Part shown: piece by piece, positions 47,845-60,390 of the stretch
Numbering within the stretch: position 1 is the stretch's first letter
How the letters are laid out: every line of letters starts with the position of its first letter
Assembly (NCBI RefSeq): GCF_008831285.2
Contig: NC_045144.1
Span: 14,249,858 to 14,313,857 of the forward strand
Direction: 5' to 3'
Length of the DNA stretch: 64,000 nt
Origin: Nymphaea colorata
Taxonomy: Eukaryota > Streptophyta > Magnoliopsida > Nymphaeales > Nymphaeaceae
Position numbers and translations under genes: made by a program
The notes under the pieces: generated by a model
What the model was told of the DNA's origin: nothing
The model's database searches: none
Seen by the model: the letters and a program-made list of their open reading frames with translations, nothing else

Positions 47845-49486
47845 GCGAAACCTCGTTGCAAACTTTGGGGAATTTCTGATTTCGCCCTGGCGAAGCGAGA
47901 CGGAAGGGGAAGAAGATCCTGAAATTGGGCGGAAGGGCTTGAACAGATGGGAGTAAACTGGATACTGTACATTTATCCGCGAGGTTGGCTTGTGATGATC
48001 TGAAGTAAGATTAACGACCCACGGACTACGGTGATGGTCGTCATGATGATCATGATAATGTTGACGATGAGGAACTCTGTAAAACAATCCTCAACAAATG
48101 TTTGTAATAACGATTTCCTGATGTAATTTCTTTTTTTATTTAGTGCTGTGAATTTTGATTCTCTCTCAAAATGATGGCGTTCATCACTTATTCTTTTTTA
48201 CTGTTTCTTCACCTTGGACTGATCCAATGCCCGTGGGGAGAAAATGGTGGACTTTGCTGCTTTGAGTAATTAATATAGTTGGGGTGGATCAAATATATCT
48301 GTTGGATAATAGAAAATACTTTGCTTTTGCATTTGATATCTGAGATAATTGTGTTTCCATGTCGATCGCTTGTTGTACAGCATTTGACACTTTCCCGTCT
48401 ATATCTTGTTTCAGGTTATGTGATATTTGTTAGGATTTTTCAGCATTTTCTTTTGGTCGCTATCTTGGTTCCTCGTAAAGCTCCAACAATATTGGTTTTC
48501 CTCAATCTTGTCATTAATTCCGTTGTGCATCGTGTCCCATTTCTTTTTAAATCACTTGGTTGTGGTGTATTTAGCTGTTTGTGGTGAGCCGCTGAGATTT
48601 GGACAGAAAACATGTAAAGGTATGAACACGTATCTACCTGAAATGTCGATGATTCTTTTTGAGTCATATTATTGGTCTTACCAAGCAATAATAGTGCATC
48701 CTGGCTTGGAATGTATACAGGTTAGTTTCGTCTCTATCTTTTAACATGGAAAAAACCCATCTTGCCTGGCTATTAACAAAAAAAAATTGACTATGGCCTT
48801 GGCCAAGTACCTGTCTACTGATCCTGAAAATTTCTCTTTGTTGTTGTTAAGTGTATACAGTTAAAATATCGATTATTTTATTTCATGAGTCTTGGAGATC
48901 ATTGTACCTTTAGTTTACAGTGAAATGCAATTTGTAACATAAAACGTTTGTTCTTATGTGGGTAACAAGTTTTGACCTGTGTGCTCTGTTTTGTAGAGGA
49001 TGTTGAAGCAGTAAAAAAATATCTCCGTCGTTGTTACGATGGTGCCATTAAGTTTGACTATCTCCAGTAGCTGCTGTATGGAATTATGACTTAAAATGAA
49101 GATCATTATGGACACTAGTCTGACATTCATCCTGGAAGATGTAATTGCAAGATTATCTTCATCCCTTCTCTGTGTGTTCACTAGTCCTCATGACCTGTCT
49201 GTATTGCCGGCTGGTGGCATTTTACATATTTAGGATGAGTATATTCCTAAAGAATGGCACCCTGTAAGTTGTCTTTTCTTTCCCTTCTACTAATTCTGTT
49301 AGTTGTCTCAATAATGATAAGCTATATGATAGGACGATGAAGATGGTGGTTACCTGATTAACATATATATCTAGTTGACATCATTGCTGGATTTATTTTT
49401 ATAAAGCATTGTTACCACATTAAATCCTTGTTCACTGGTCTGGACCATTTTTGATTAATAATGATATTACTAGTCTTTAAATATGG
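47845..49486. other. F-box gene 3' flank and intergenic DNA
   Basis: The 3' UTR probably ends near 48100-48140 (AATAACG...TGTAATTTC), but no canonical AATAAA is seen. Beyond it no gene is supported. Confidence 0.45.
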
Positions 49487-49722
49487 GGGTGGGTCATGGC
49501 TCAACTATCTCTTCTCCACTACTGAATAGAATGCTCCTTTCATCCTTGGTCATCTAAAAAGGTGTTGATTGAACTTGAGAGCATCATTCACAATTTTTTA
49601 AATATCGGGGGTGGTTCATGGCTCAACTATCTCTTCTCCACTACTGAATAAAAGGCTCCTTTGTCCTTGGTCATCTGAAAAGGTGTTTAAGTGAACTTGA
49701 GAGCATCATTCACAATTTTTTT
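49487..49722. repeat. Two-copy tandem duplication, ~121-bp period
   Basis: Both copies share TCATGGCTCAACTATCTCTT, CTCCACTACTGAATA and GAGCATCATTCACAATTTTT. They are highly similar, with a few substitutions and small indels. Confidence 0.92.
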
Positions 49723-51291
49723 TTGGGTCTCAGCCAGATTAAGATCAGGCGTACCATCTTTTCTGTAAATTTGTGATAATGTCTCTCATAGGCAGATAGA
49801 CCTTCAGTGTTTTCACTGTCATTGACAGAGTCATATATTTCCTTTATTGGTAAATTACTAAATTTCTAGAGTAGGTTTGACCTACGTTGTAATGATAAAT
49901 AAAATATTTCTTATTGATTTCTAGTAATCTAGTTTTATATGAGCCTTTTTACTGTTTAAATATCTGAATGCTAGATTTAAGATGAAAATTTTCTCTTAAA
50001 CATCTGTTAAAAGATTTACCCTCTTATACAAGTAGTCATAGCACTTAATTTTTGAGGCTTGGCATTGTCTTTGAAACTCTTTGATATCAAACTAGAGAAT
50101 GGCTGGAAACGATTGTGTGTGTAACTCGACTTTTTGAAGCGACACTTTTTTAGTCACTTATACAATGTCTCTAAGATGACTGAAACTAATGGGCTAAACG
50201 TTTTCCATGCGAATATACCATGTACTAACGGGTACAGATAAGGTAAAATGTACATTACACCACATATAATAAGTGCTGGTAGTACTTATCGAATTAACTG
50301 CGAGTAAGTTCTCCTGGTGTGGAAGAACTCGTCATAGCATGTAAATATAATGACCTAGTATTACGAAATTTCCCCACCATATATTACTTGGTTTTCCAAT
50401 TCATACTTTTGGAGCTCAAGCATACATCCTACTTCTGTTCGGTCTAACTTTTTGAGTAAGAACCTCGTTATTGGTTATAAATTTCCAATCTCAATAGTTA
50501 TGGGCACTTTCTGCTTGGATGGAGCACATGGCTCAGATGTCGAGTTTTAGTTCAGAAAATTGGTTGTTGAGGAGTTATTTCTTCACTGAATAATTAGCAG
50601 CAAAAATCAAGAATAGTGGATTCAAGCAAAGATGAAATGGCATCAGAAATAAGGAGATTTAGGGACCCAAATTGACATCTCAAATACTATGCAAGCTATT
50701 TGTGTCTTTTCAATCTTCCAGCAACTTCCGATCTGAGTAGCCTCTTCTTTCAAGTCGGTTTTCTGCAGAAATGAATTCCACGCAGCTTCTTTTCTTACTA
50801 ATGGACCACCACATATGTCAGAACAGTAGCCTTCTTCAATTCTGTGTGATACCTTGGTTGTCAGTTACTAAATCTATGTCACATAGGTGCGGTACTGGTA
50901 ACTGGTGTCTAGTATGGAAGGGCTATAGCGGGTTTAAAGGGTCGTAGTCTTTTTTTTTTAGGAAAAATTAGAGAAAACTTTGACAAATTTTAAAGCAACT
51001 AATTTTTTGGCGATAAAGAGAAAGGTGGCCAAAATCTTTAAAATAAAATGTGAAAAATATGGAAATAAAATTCTGGTAATAAAAAACTTAAAAGAACACG
51101 AAAAATGAAAAAAATGGAAGAGCGAGAAAAAATGCAAACACCTATTTTTTTTTAAGTTTTTTTTTTCGTTTCTGGTTTTTTTTATTTGAAAAGAAAACGT
51201 GTTTCCCCCCTTTTTCGGCTGCCCTGTTTTTAACGTTTTTGACATTCTTTTTTTAAAATGCATTTTCTGTGGCTATATATATATGTGTGTG

Positions 51292-51339
<48 letters not shown>

Positions 51340-53800
51340 CCACAAAAAATAAAAGATAAAGAAAAATGGGAGGAAAAATATGGAAGCTGGATGGGAGGTT
51401 GATTAAACAGAAGAGAAAAATCATAATTAAAGCAAAAAATTATGTTTGCATAAACTTTTCAGTTTTGAAATATAGCTGTACTCAGGTGTCGCCTTACCCG
51501 TGTACCAACATGGGTATTTGGGCTTTTCACACGTGCAATGTTCAAATGGGCCATGATTTATTGATTTCTGAATGTCACCATCGTCACTTAAATATTTCAT
51601 CAAAAACTTGGTGGTTAATAGGACCTTGAATACTGTATTAATTTGGGAGGACCAGTTTACATTTGATGATCATTATGCTTGTCTGGCATACATTAGAATA
51701 TGAGATATGTCTTTGAGCCTGAGTAGATGAGAAACTAAGCTCAAGATTTGATTAGGCAAATAATTTATTCACGATCATAGCTTTCTGCCTTTATTTTGTA
51801 CTGGAAGGAAAAATGTATGATTGGCTTTGTTGATAGTTGCATCTATTTGAAATTGTAAATTAATTTCAACAGGCACAAATATGTGTTCAATTTGAATATC
51901 CAGAAGGCTAGCATTTTTAAGAGCAAAATGACAAGTAGCCAGAAGAATTTCCAGGATTGGGGTGGGGTTTGGAGGGAAAAATTTTTTGAGCCACGGAAGT
52001 GGGAAACCATTTATTGTCACTTTCCACAATCTTTGGTGTATAATCCTAGCATATCCCCTCTTATCCATTGGGTGGCTATCTTTTCTGCTCCACCATCAAG
52101 TCTTTGAGTGTCCACCCTTCTTTTTCAAACATGGGACAGGAATTTACAACAACCCACTCTTTAGCCAGGTCTGGGGCTTCATAGTAGGTGAACACTTTTT
52201 TTGAGCAGACGTGGATAAGTTTTGGCTATCTTCGTGTCCAACTACTTAACTTTTTGGTAGGAGAATATAATAGATGGGCACCAAGGCTGCTGATGTAATA
52301 TGTGATGTCTATCTGGATAAGATCATATTGCATACATTCTTGTTGAGCTCAACCGAAGATTGTAAGCATCATTCCTCGCTCTTCTGAATTTTTGAAGTCT
52401 TTCTTGCCACACAATTGGGATCATAAATATCATTGTCGCAAGTGGAAGGACAAGAATGTGAGGCTGGAAGATAGCAGAAATGATATTGGAAAGCATATTG
52501 TATTGTTTTTTTTTTTTTTATAACTGAAGGATCATGGCGTAAAGTGTTTAATCACATTATTTGATTTTTAAATGTTCTCCAAAAGGAAGGACAGTTTATA
52601 ATGCCTATCTTTCTACAGTTTTTCTTCATAAAATCAACTCTACTTTTCATCCATTGTCGATTCTGATTTGTAGAGATTTTTTTTTTGTTCAGACCATGAT
52701 TGTTTGCAGCATCAGATAACTTTGTCATTTAGTGTCTGTACAGCTCTGAGGGAAATTTAGCGAACCTTCTACGTCAAATCAAACTGTTCTTTCTTGCATT
52801 GTCAAGTTTGGTTTGAAAATAGTTCATTTGTTCAAACCATTTTTGTTCATCTCTATTGCAGTTTTGTTTGTCCAGCGTTTGCATAATAACTTGCTGTGAA
52901 GGAAATTTATTAGTTTCTTGGTTTGATAGATTTTCAGGGACCCACAGGAAGGAGATACAAGATCAGTTGTGTTTTTCTTCTCGAGAATGCGGAGGGGATC
53001 CTCTTCTCTTGGTTAACCTTGGATTGCCTCTCGGATTCTACCTTGATGCCATTGGACTTTTGTAAAGTTTCAGATGGATGTGCCCTCTTGACTTGTTAAT
53101 TATCATCCTTTTCAGAAATCTGGATCCATGCATTCCGTAAAGCTAATCCAACAAAATCTCTGCATTTTGCAACATCTGGAGGAATTGATTGCATTTTGGA
53201 ATCACATTGTGGAACATGCAGCAGGTGAGCCTCAGTTGAGTTTGCATGGAACAGGAAAATGGGGAAAAAGTGAATCCCAATGTCCACCACTTTCATTGAC
53301 CTAATTTGCAGTCCTTACTAGCTTGGTTGAATAAGCTTTGAATAGTTTCAGCATGATAAAAAAATAAGCTGAATATGGAACCATATTATTATAGGCTTAT
53401 GGACCATGTTGAATGTCCTGAAGAAGTAAAAAATTTGATCTGGACATGTTTATTATGCAAATACTGTTCTGAGGCCTTGTTCTAGAAAAGGCAGAACCCG
53501 GTGCCAGAGGCCTACATCGTTATAGTGTCCTTGGGTGAGCGACTGCATGTGTGAAACCTTGCCAGAATCACAGCGAAACGCAGCTAACGCCGGAGGAAGA
53601 ATGAACTCGCGAAGCCCTTGGAACGGCTGCCAAAGGGAGGAAGAATAACTTTTACTACATTGATGTGGATATGTACTGCTGTGTCATGCTGCATTTCTGA
53701 AAAATTGAGAGTGCAATGGAGGGCATCCATGAGTTAAGCTGGGAGGCTTGACCTTGACATGTGTAGCTTAGCTCAAACTTGGTTCCAACGAGTTTGAAGA
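49723..53800. other. Intergenic; (GT)n(TA)n at 51277-51339; no gene seen
   Basis: No domain-bearing ORF is present. T-rich runs at 50950-51240 resemble degenerate poly(T) tails of old insertions. Frames at 52856-53064 and 51962-52204 carry no motif. Confidence 0.45.
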
Positions 53801-53831
53801 AACAATAGCTTGGCTCGGCAAAGCTCGAGAC

Positions 53832-54217
53832 CTATGTCACACGGATACTTGGGTTTGGCCCACGTATCCGTATCTATACTCCGATACCTGAATCCCGATA
53901 CCGATACTCCTTGGATACGTCTGGATCGGGTCTGGGTCAAACCCGATCCCAACCCGTTAAAGAAAACCCGATTTTTTTTTATCGACCTTTCTTTCTCCCT
54001 TTCACCCGACGAGGTCTGTGCCCAGATCATGGGCAAAGATGGCGGATAGTTTAATGTTTTTTGTGATGAACTATTAGTTTAAGTTTAATGTTTTTTTTTC
54101 ATTTTATCATTTGATAATATAAAATTAGCCGTATCCGCGTATCCTAAAAAATTTAAAATTGCTGTATCCGTACCTGTATTCCCGTACCCGTATCGTACCA
54201 GTATCCGTGTGACTTAG
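53832..54217. mobile_element. hAT-type MITE (386 bp) with 8-bp TSD
   Basis: The TIR CTATGTCACACGGATAC at the left and GTATCCGTGTGACTTAG at the right differ by one position. The flanks CTCGAGAC (53824-53831 and 54218-54225) are an exact 8-bp duplication, the hAT hallmark. The inside is rich in CCGTATCCG and CCGATACC words near both ends, probably transposase-binding repeats. No transposase is encoded. Confidence 0.88.
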
Positions 54218-54225
54218 CTCGAGAC

Positions 54226-54610
54226 ATGCCGTGAGCCAGGCCTACAACTAAGCGCAGGTCAAACCATGAGCTGAGCCGAACGACAAGTGCAGGTTAAGCC
54301 GTGAGCCAAGCAGAGCCGAATAAAGACTACAAAAGTAAATGTCATCTGACGATTTGGAAACAGAGAAAAGGCATCATAACAAAATCAAAGGAAAGTGTTA
54401 TGTAAAACGTGTATACGGGGAGTTCAAATCTGCCGGTTGCTGCTGTCAGTGGCTAAAAATTTAAAATGTACTCGTAAAAAAAAATGTCAATATAGATTAT
54501 AACTGATGGTTTTTAATGCAGACATAGTTCATGAAACTTTTAGCAACTTTTAGTAATGGTTCATGATGTTTCACTAATTGAACTTTAACTTTCAGCCCTA
54601 CCACAACATC

Positions 54611-54683
<73 letters not shown>

Positions 54684-55391
54684 CTCATCTTCACCATTAT
54701 TGCACAATCCTACTCGAGCTACAACGAGTAAAATTCAACTCGCTTCACAATTAAATTGAGTTCGAACTGAGCTTACACAAGTCGAGCAATTGGACTTGTG
54801 CAGCCTTAGATGTGGGTGTGTATTCTACTTCTTATGTTACTACTTTAAGCTGGACAGAGGGTGGATTTTTTTTTTTAAGACATCAGCTTGAAGCTCAAAT
54901 ATTTCTTTTGTGATTTTTGCGATAAAACATCATCTAATTGTAGCTGAACATCGGATTTTGTTAGCATTTAATAAACAGATTTTAATGATCATAAATTAGA
55001 ATGTAAAGCACATAGCAAGTAGATGAATTTATGAAAAGGGAATGGCCACCTTCATAAATTGCCTTGTGGGATCAGAAACCGATGTTCAATTTGTTTCTTT
55101 TCTCGATAACTAACACACACATTCTCGCACTCTCTCTCCTGATCGTGAAAACGTGATAGGCAGACGGTAGCTTGTGTTAACATAGAATTCATAGGGAAGA
55201 AGAAACTGTTTTTGAGGTTTATCTTCACAAACTCTAGTTCTCATCATCAATGCTAGCATATCCAGTTTCTCTGCAATGCCATTCTCATGAGCTCTGATCC
55301 TACTAGCCACAGTTTTTACCAAATTAACAGCAAGCCATAAGGTCTACATTCACTTCATAATTAGGACTGAAGCATCCTGCCATACATGCAT
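54226..55391. other. Intergenic; palindromic microsatellite at 54615-54683
   Basis: No gene is supported. Confidence 0.5.
54615..54683. repeat. Palindromic (AC)n(AT)n(GT)n microsatellite
   Basis: About 12 AC, about 11 AT and about 10 GT units in a row make a nearly perfect self-complementary tract of about 68 bp. Confidence 0.95.
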
Positions 55392-55394
55392 TTA

Positions 55395-58178
55395 GGGGCT
55401 GTTTGGCAATGGAAATGAGTTGCTGCTGTTCCATGAATCTTCTTAAAAAATTGAGGTAGATTCATGGAACACTATGTCACATTATTTCATAAATTTGCTC
55501 AATATTTGGGGCCAGTTCATGAATTAATAACAAACCCTTACTGTTGCCAACTATAACACGTTGTTCTTGTCCATCACATTTGCCTCAATAAATGAAACAA
55601 GTTCATGAAGCACTTTAACGAGTGTCTCATGAATCTACCCTATTTTTTAAGGTAGACTCATGGGACATGAACATTATGTTACTATTGCCCAACAATCTCT
55701 TGGGGATCTTGATAGCAGTTGAGAAATATTCATGGGACAATAGTTCTAATGTTCTACAAATTTGCTCCATTCTTAAAGTAGATTCATGTAGAACAAAAAA
55801 CCAAGGATTCACCGACGGCCAGATAACATTGGTAAAACAAGGATACATGTCGATAAAACTTTTACCAACGTCTGATAAGGTCATCATTGAAGTTAGCGAC
55901 AGTGAAAATTTTCACTGACAATCCATTGTATGCATTGGTGTAGATGACCTACACTAGCACAGTTAGCGCATAGGTAAAATAAATTATTATCAATGTTAGG
56001 TGACTTCAATAGTAAAATTCTTACCGGCATGGTTTGGGCATCAGTAAAACATTTATTGACATCAAGACCGAATGTCGGGAAAACTTTTTATCCACATATC
56101 AGCTGATCGTCAGTAAAAACTTTGTCCACTCAATTTATCAGCATCTTCTTTCCTTCGTGATGTATCACATTTACTATATGTATCTTTCGTTACATTTTTA
56201 TTTTTGATTAACATACAATTATTGGGACACATCAATTTTTTGAGAATCGAACCCCAACTTCTTAGTGATCTTCTTTTCTTCATAAACTGACTTCAGTGGC
56301 TATATCTTTGTAGGAAATGCTTCCATTAACAGCTCAAATAACAAATCAAAGCTTTAGCGAGACCACTCACATAGATTTTTTAAATGAAACAACCATATTA
56401 AAAAACTCACATTTGTTATTATACTATAGATATAGTACATGTTCAACATCTTTAATCAATTTTTTATAGTCAATGCTCTTTTAACAATCTTCAGTATTAT
56501 ATACCCTCTGAAAACAATGTATTCAGTTGTATATGAAACATGTCGGACAGTAACCTTTGAATGTTTTTGACAGCTGTTTTTGATGCACCATCATGTGAAA
56601 TTCTTCATTCCCTATGATATTATCACCAAACATATATTTGTACAAAGTCATTACATATGCTGTGATCGATGATAAATTTAGCTGTCTTCGTGATGACATT
56701 ATTACATATCGCACAATAACATCTCATTCTTTCATTTCATCGTATTATATGTGATAATAAAGTCGAAAATTTGTTTCACACCTTGTTTTTGTAATCCAAC
56801 TTTGGTTATCCATCATGTAATAGGTTAATACAAGTAACTTCAATATGATCGACTCTCCATATTGTAAATGCTATATTTTAATAATTTTGTTTCCAATTCA
56901 CACAAATAAATACTCATTGGGTAGCTTATCATATTATCTTTCAAACAAGTACCTAAATAATTTATTTCGATAATCCTATATCTTTCAAAGAATGTCATAA
57001 TGTGACACCTTAAACGTATATGCAACACAAATATCATGTTATCCTTAACTCAAACATAATTATAAATGATCAATTGTACCATTTAACGGTGAAACATGCT
57101 ACACAATTCCTAAATGAAGCTACAATTCAAACGGTTCAAGAAGATTATAAGTCCTTAGTCGTTTAAAGAATTCATCAAACACTTAGTGAGTGAGTAAAAG
57201 GTTAGGGACTGAAAACATTTGAACAACACAAAATGCATTCAAATGATAACCAATCAATGTAATATTTTGTAACTAAGTTCATGCGTGGTAGAATTAGACA
57301 TGTTTAAAAAATGATGCTGGAATCCGATGATGACAAAATTTAGAAAAAAATTGAGAGTTTTGTGTTTGTGTGGATATTTCATGCAATTAATATAAAAAAT
57401 TGAAAGTAATAAGCTCAACAATAGTTACTATAAAGTTTTATGGCCAAATACTACCAAAAACTAGCAAAATCTCACCGAGAAAATTTGTATATATACCATA
57501 AAAGAACGTTATATCCTGAAACCATTCACCAAAAAAAAAAACTTAACATCAAGATGGGGTACCTACATTGTCGTTGGTTAGATGTCAAAAAGCAATGAAG
57601 AACGTTTGGGCCAAAAAACTTCGTTCACTGTTGGTGGAAAGAAGATGGAGGAGAAAGGAAAAAAGGAAAAAGAAAGAGAGAGAAAAAAGGGTAGAATGGA
57701 GTCAAGAAGTCAGGAAAATCTTACTGACCCATGCGAAACATCGGTAAAGGTATCACTTATAAATGTTGGTGAAAGTATTGCAAAAACTTTCACCAATGCG
57801 TAGTGGATGTCACTTATAATCATTTTACCCATGTCTATATAAAATGCGTCGATGATGTTTTTTCTTATATTGATACTACTTCTTGACATCTATAATGCTT
57901 CGTTGGAAAATAATTTCACCTACACGAGAGTGAAGACATGTAGGTGAAAATGTCTTTTTACTGATGTTTGCATTCTAGCCGTTAGTAAAAGCTTCTTTTC
58001 AATGACAGTGCCCTTCAAGTGTCAGTGAAGAATGATCTGCAGCAAAGTTTTCACTTTGGACGTTGGTGAAATTCGATCTTCATTGACTTTACTGACATCC
58101 TCCTTTTCATGCATCGATAAATTTTCTATTTTTTGTAGTGAGGGACACTCCCATAATATCCTGATGCCAAACGACCTT
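55395..58178. mobile_element. TTA-flanked MITE-like element, split by a CACTA-like insertion
   Basis: The left end GGGGCTGTTTGGCA (after TTA, 55392-55394) and the right end TGCCAAACGACCTT (before TTA, 58179-58181) form 14-bp TIRs with four transitions, with TTA on both sides, as in PIF/Harbinger elements. Without the inserted element it would be about 430 bp. The interior left part has repeats of GTAGATTCATGGAACA and its complement. Confidence 0.55.
55785..58140. mobile_element. Non-autonomous CACTA-like (En/Spm) element
   Basis: The right end is TTTTCTATTTTTTGTAGTG; reversed, it starts CACTACAAAAAATAG, the CACTA terminus. Subterminal zones at both sides carry many variants of GTCAGTAAA, GTTGGTGAAA, TCACTGACA and ATCGGTAAA in both orientations, the transposase-binding pattern of this superfamily. 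The left terminus is degenerate (about GTAGAACAAAAAACC at 55785-55800). The middle, 56150-57560, is AT-rich and shows no transposase. Confidence 0.65.
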
Positions 58179-58442
58179 TTAGCGGTATTGTTAGTGTTCC
58201 TTACTTGCGTTGTCCCACTTAAGGATGCAAATTAGAAAATTGGAAGTGGTGATAGAAATTTGCTCTCTCTCTCTCTCTCTCTCCCCCCATGCCTCCATAT
58301 TCTTACTCTATTGTTAGCTATATAAACAATTAATGAATAGAGAGGAAATAAGGAATGCATAACAAAATCTTTCAGCTCCTACCAAACACATACTACCAGA
58401 CCTCCAAGAACCAACAATAATGCTTGGAAAATATCAAGCCTA

Positions 58443-58580
58443 CTAAAGCAAGGCTGCAGCAACCTCCAGCGTAGGCTCCTTCCTGCAGATTTCAAAAGTG
58501 TGCAAGAATCTTAGTCTCCATACGAGACCCTTGTGAAGACATTTCCACTCCTCTAGGCACTTCTTGACCAGATTAACCAT
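58443..58580 (-). CDS. Small unrecognised ORF next to the plastid insertion
   Basis: A 45-codon ATG-to-stop frame (MVNLVKKCLEEWKCLH, ending TLEVAAALL) has balanced, protein-like composition in AT-rich DNA. I do not recognise it. It may be a fragment of a captured nuclear exon or chance. A preceding minus-strand segment ([17 protein letters not shown]-stop, 58593-58645) adjoins the plastid-derived frame. Confidence 0.25.
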   Translation of the reverse strand: MVNLVKKCLEEWKCLHKGLVWRLRFLHTFEICRKEPTLEVAAALL

Positions 58581-58654
58581 CTAATTCCTTGATTAGAAGT
58601 CAACAATTAGTTTTATGCTATTTCCCACCATCTGGCTCAAGATGTTCCCTAGTA

Positions 58655-59365
58655 GGAAATTACAAGGAGTTGGTATTAATTTATGCAGAATTGCTCCACA
58701 TATAGTTCCCCGAACCACATTTTCCAAGCGAACCAAAGACAATCTGAATTGATCCTGTAACATATCTGCTACAGAATGAATACGTTTATTTTCCAAGTGA
58801 TTCATATCATCGAGTGTACCCATTCCAAATTTCATTCCGATCAAATGATCGGCAACAGCCAATACATCTCGTGGTAACAAAAACATATTGTTCTGGGGTA
58901 TATCAAGATTCAGTCTCTGGTTCATATTTCGTCGGCCAATCCTTCTTAACTCACATCTTTGTTGAAAAAATTTCTTTTGTAATTCTTTACATAAGGACTC
59001 AGAAAACACCGTATCACCGCCTACACAAGCAAAATTTTGATAAAACTCTAAAATGGCATTCTCCTTTGAACCAATCTTTTTTTTCTCCTTCTAGTTTGGG
59101 AAAGACAACAAATTTCAGGGTAGCAAACATTGTCTAGAATTTCTCTTAGACTTGAACCCATAGCTGATGATAGAACTAGAATAAAATTTTTTTGTTTCCT
59201 GCTTACACGGGCCCATATCCTTTCTTTTCTATCAATCTCTAATTCTGATCTTCCTCCCCAATCTGATATTATTGTACCAGTATTGACAGAAATTCCGTTA
59301 TGATTCAATCCTGTATTGTAATAAATACCGGGACTTTGTCTTCCAATTCTGTTTTCCTTATCCTA
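58655..59365 (-). pseudogene. rpoB: Plastid rpoB fragment in nuclear DNA (NUPT)
   Basis: On the minus strand the sequence encodes a middle segment of the plastid RNA polymerase beta subunit: [118 protein letters not shown] and [12 protein letters not shown], stopping at LIPTP. This corresponds to roughly residues 125-320 of about 1070. The frame changes twice between DNVCYPEI and FSESLC, and substitutions such as NNTFLL to NNMFLL occur, so it is an old, non-functional nuclear insertion rather than plastid DNA. The neighbouring DNA on the low side is not rpoB. Confidence 0.92.
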
Positions 59366-60390
59366 TCCATCTTTTTACCCAACTTACTCTTCCTCTAGTT
59401 GAGATCATTTTCTTAGATTTTCTAAGATCTATTGTATAGTATCTCAACATAAGACCTAAAAACTTCCCTTTTTATTGATTGCATTAAAATAAAAAGAAAA
59501 TAAAGAATAAATTTCCAGTCACAGTCACTTAATACTTAATTGGAACCATGAACTATTTCACGAATGTGAATGTGAATTTACAAATGGTTCTTTGGATCTC
59601 CAAATGCTTTACCTTAATGTAATAAGAAGAAAATCAATCAAATTAATACATGACGAATCAGTATCAATCCAATTCAATTCCAATTAATTATAATAACAAC
59701 TATGTGTTTTTGTAAAACCCAAACAGTAAGATAGCTTACACACCCTTATAGTCAATCATGATCCATTTGGAATAGAAATTCATGATATAGCACGAACGAA
59801 ATATATATCCAAGTGTAACTGCAATAAAGTATGGGCTAGCGAGATTAGCTAGCTCCGCATTACTTCATCATCCACATTACTTCATCGATACAACTCCTCT
59901 TACGTACATGCAATTGTATTCTAGTAACAACTAAAATGAAATGGTCGAAATAGATCCCTCCTTTGTGTGAATTATCTTTTGAACAACGGAATCAACGAGC
60001 TAAGTGCTAAAATAAAAGCCACCCGGATTTTTCTAACGTTCTGATTATTCTGTCTCTCTATCATTTATATAACATAGATATAGTAGATATAGAACAGATC
60101 AAATCCCGAATCAATCCATTTTTTGGGTACCTAACCAGATCTGATCATAATATCATAACATAATTGATAGATAAAAGGTAAAAGATATACAAAGAAATTG
60201 GATCAAATAGACCATTTGATATTCTCTAATAAGTAATAAGATTCCATAGGTATGGTATCCATAGGATAGCCCTCTCTCAGCTTGAGAGGTTGCTTAGACA
60301 CAAATTTGCGTGCTATCTAGACACAGCTCCCTAGTGTTAGTAACAAGACAATCACTAGAAAAGGAACCAAATCTATGCCACATCTTGCAT
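59366..60390. other. AT-rich non-coding DNA, possibly further plastid-derived sequence
   Basis: The texture (GAATCAATCCATTTTTTGGG, GAGATTAGCTAGCTCCGC) resembles plastid intergenic spacers. However, I cannot match it to a specific locus, and it does not continue rpoB beyond about 59365. Confidence 0.3.
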
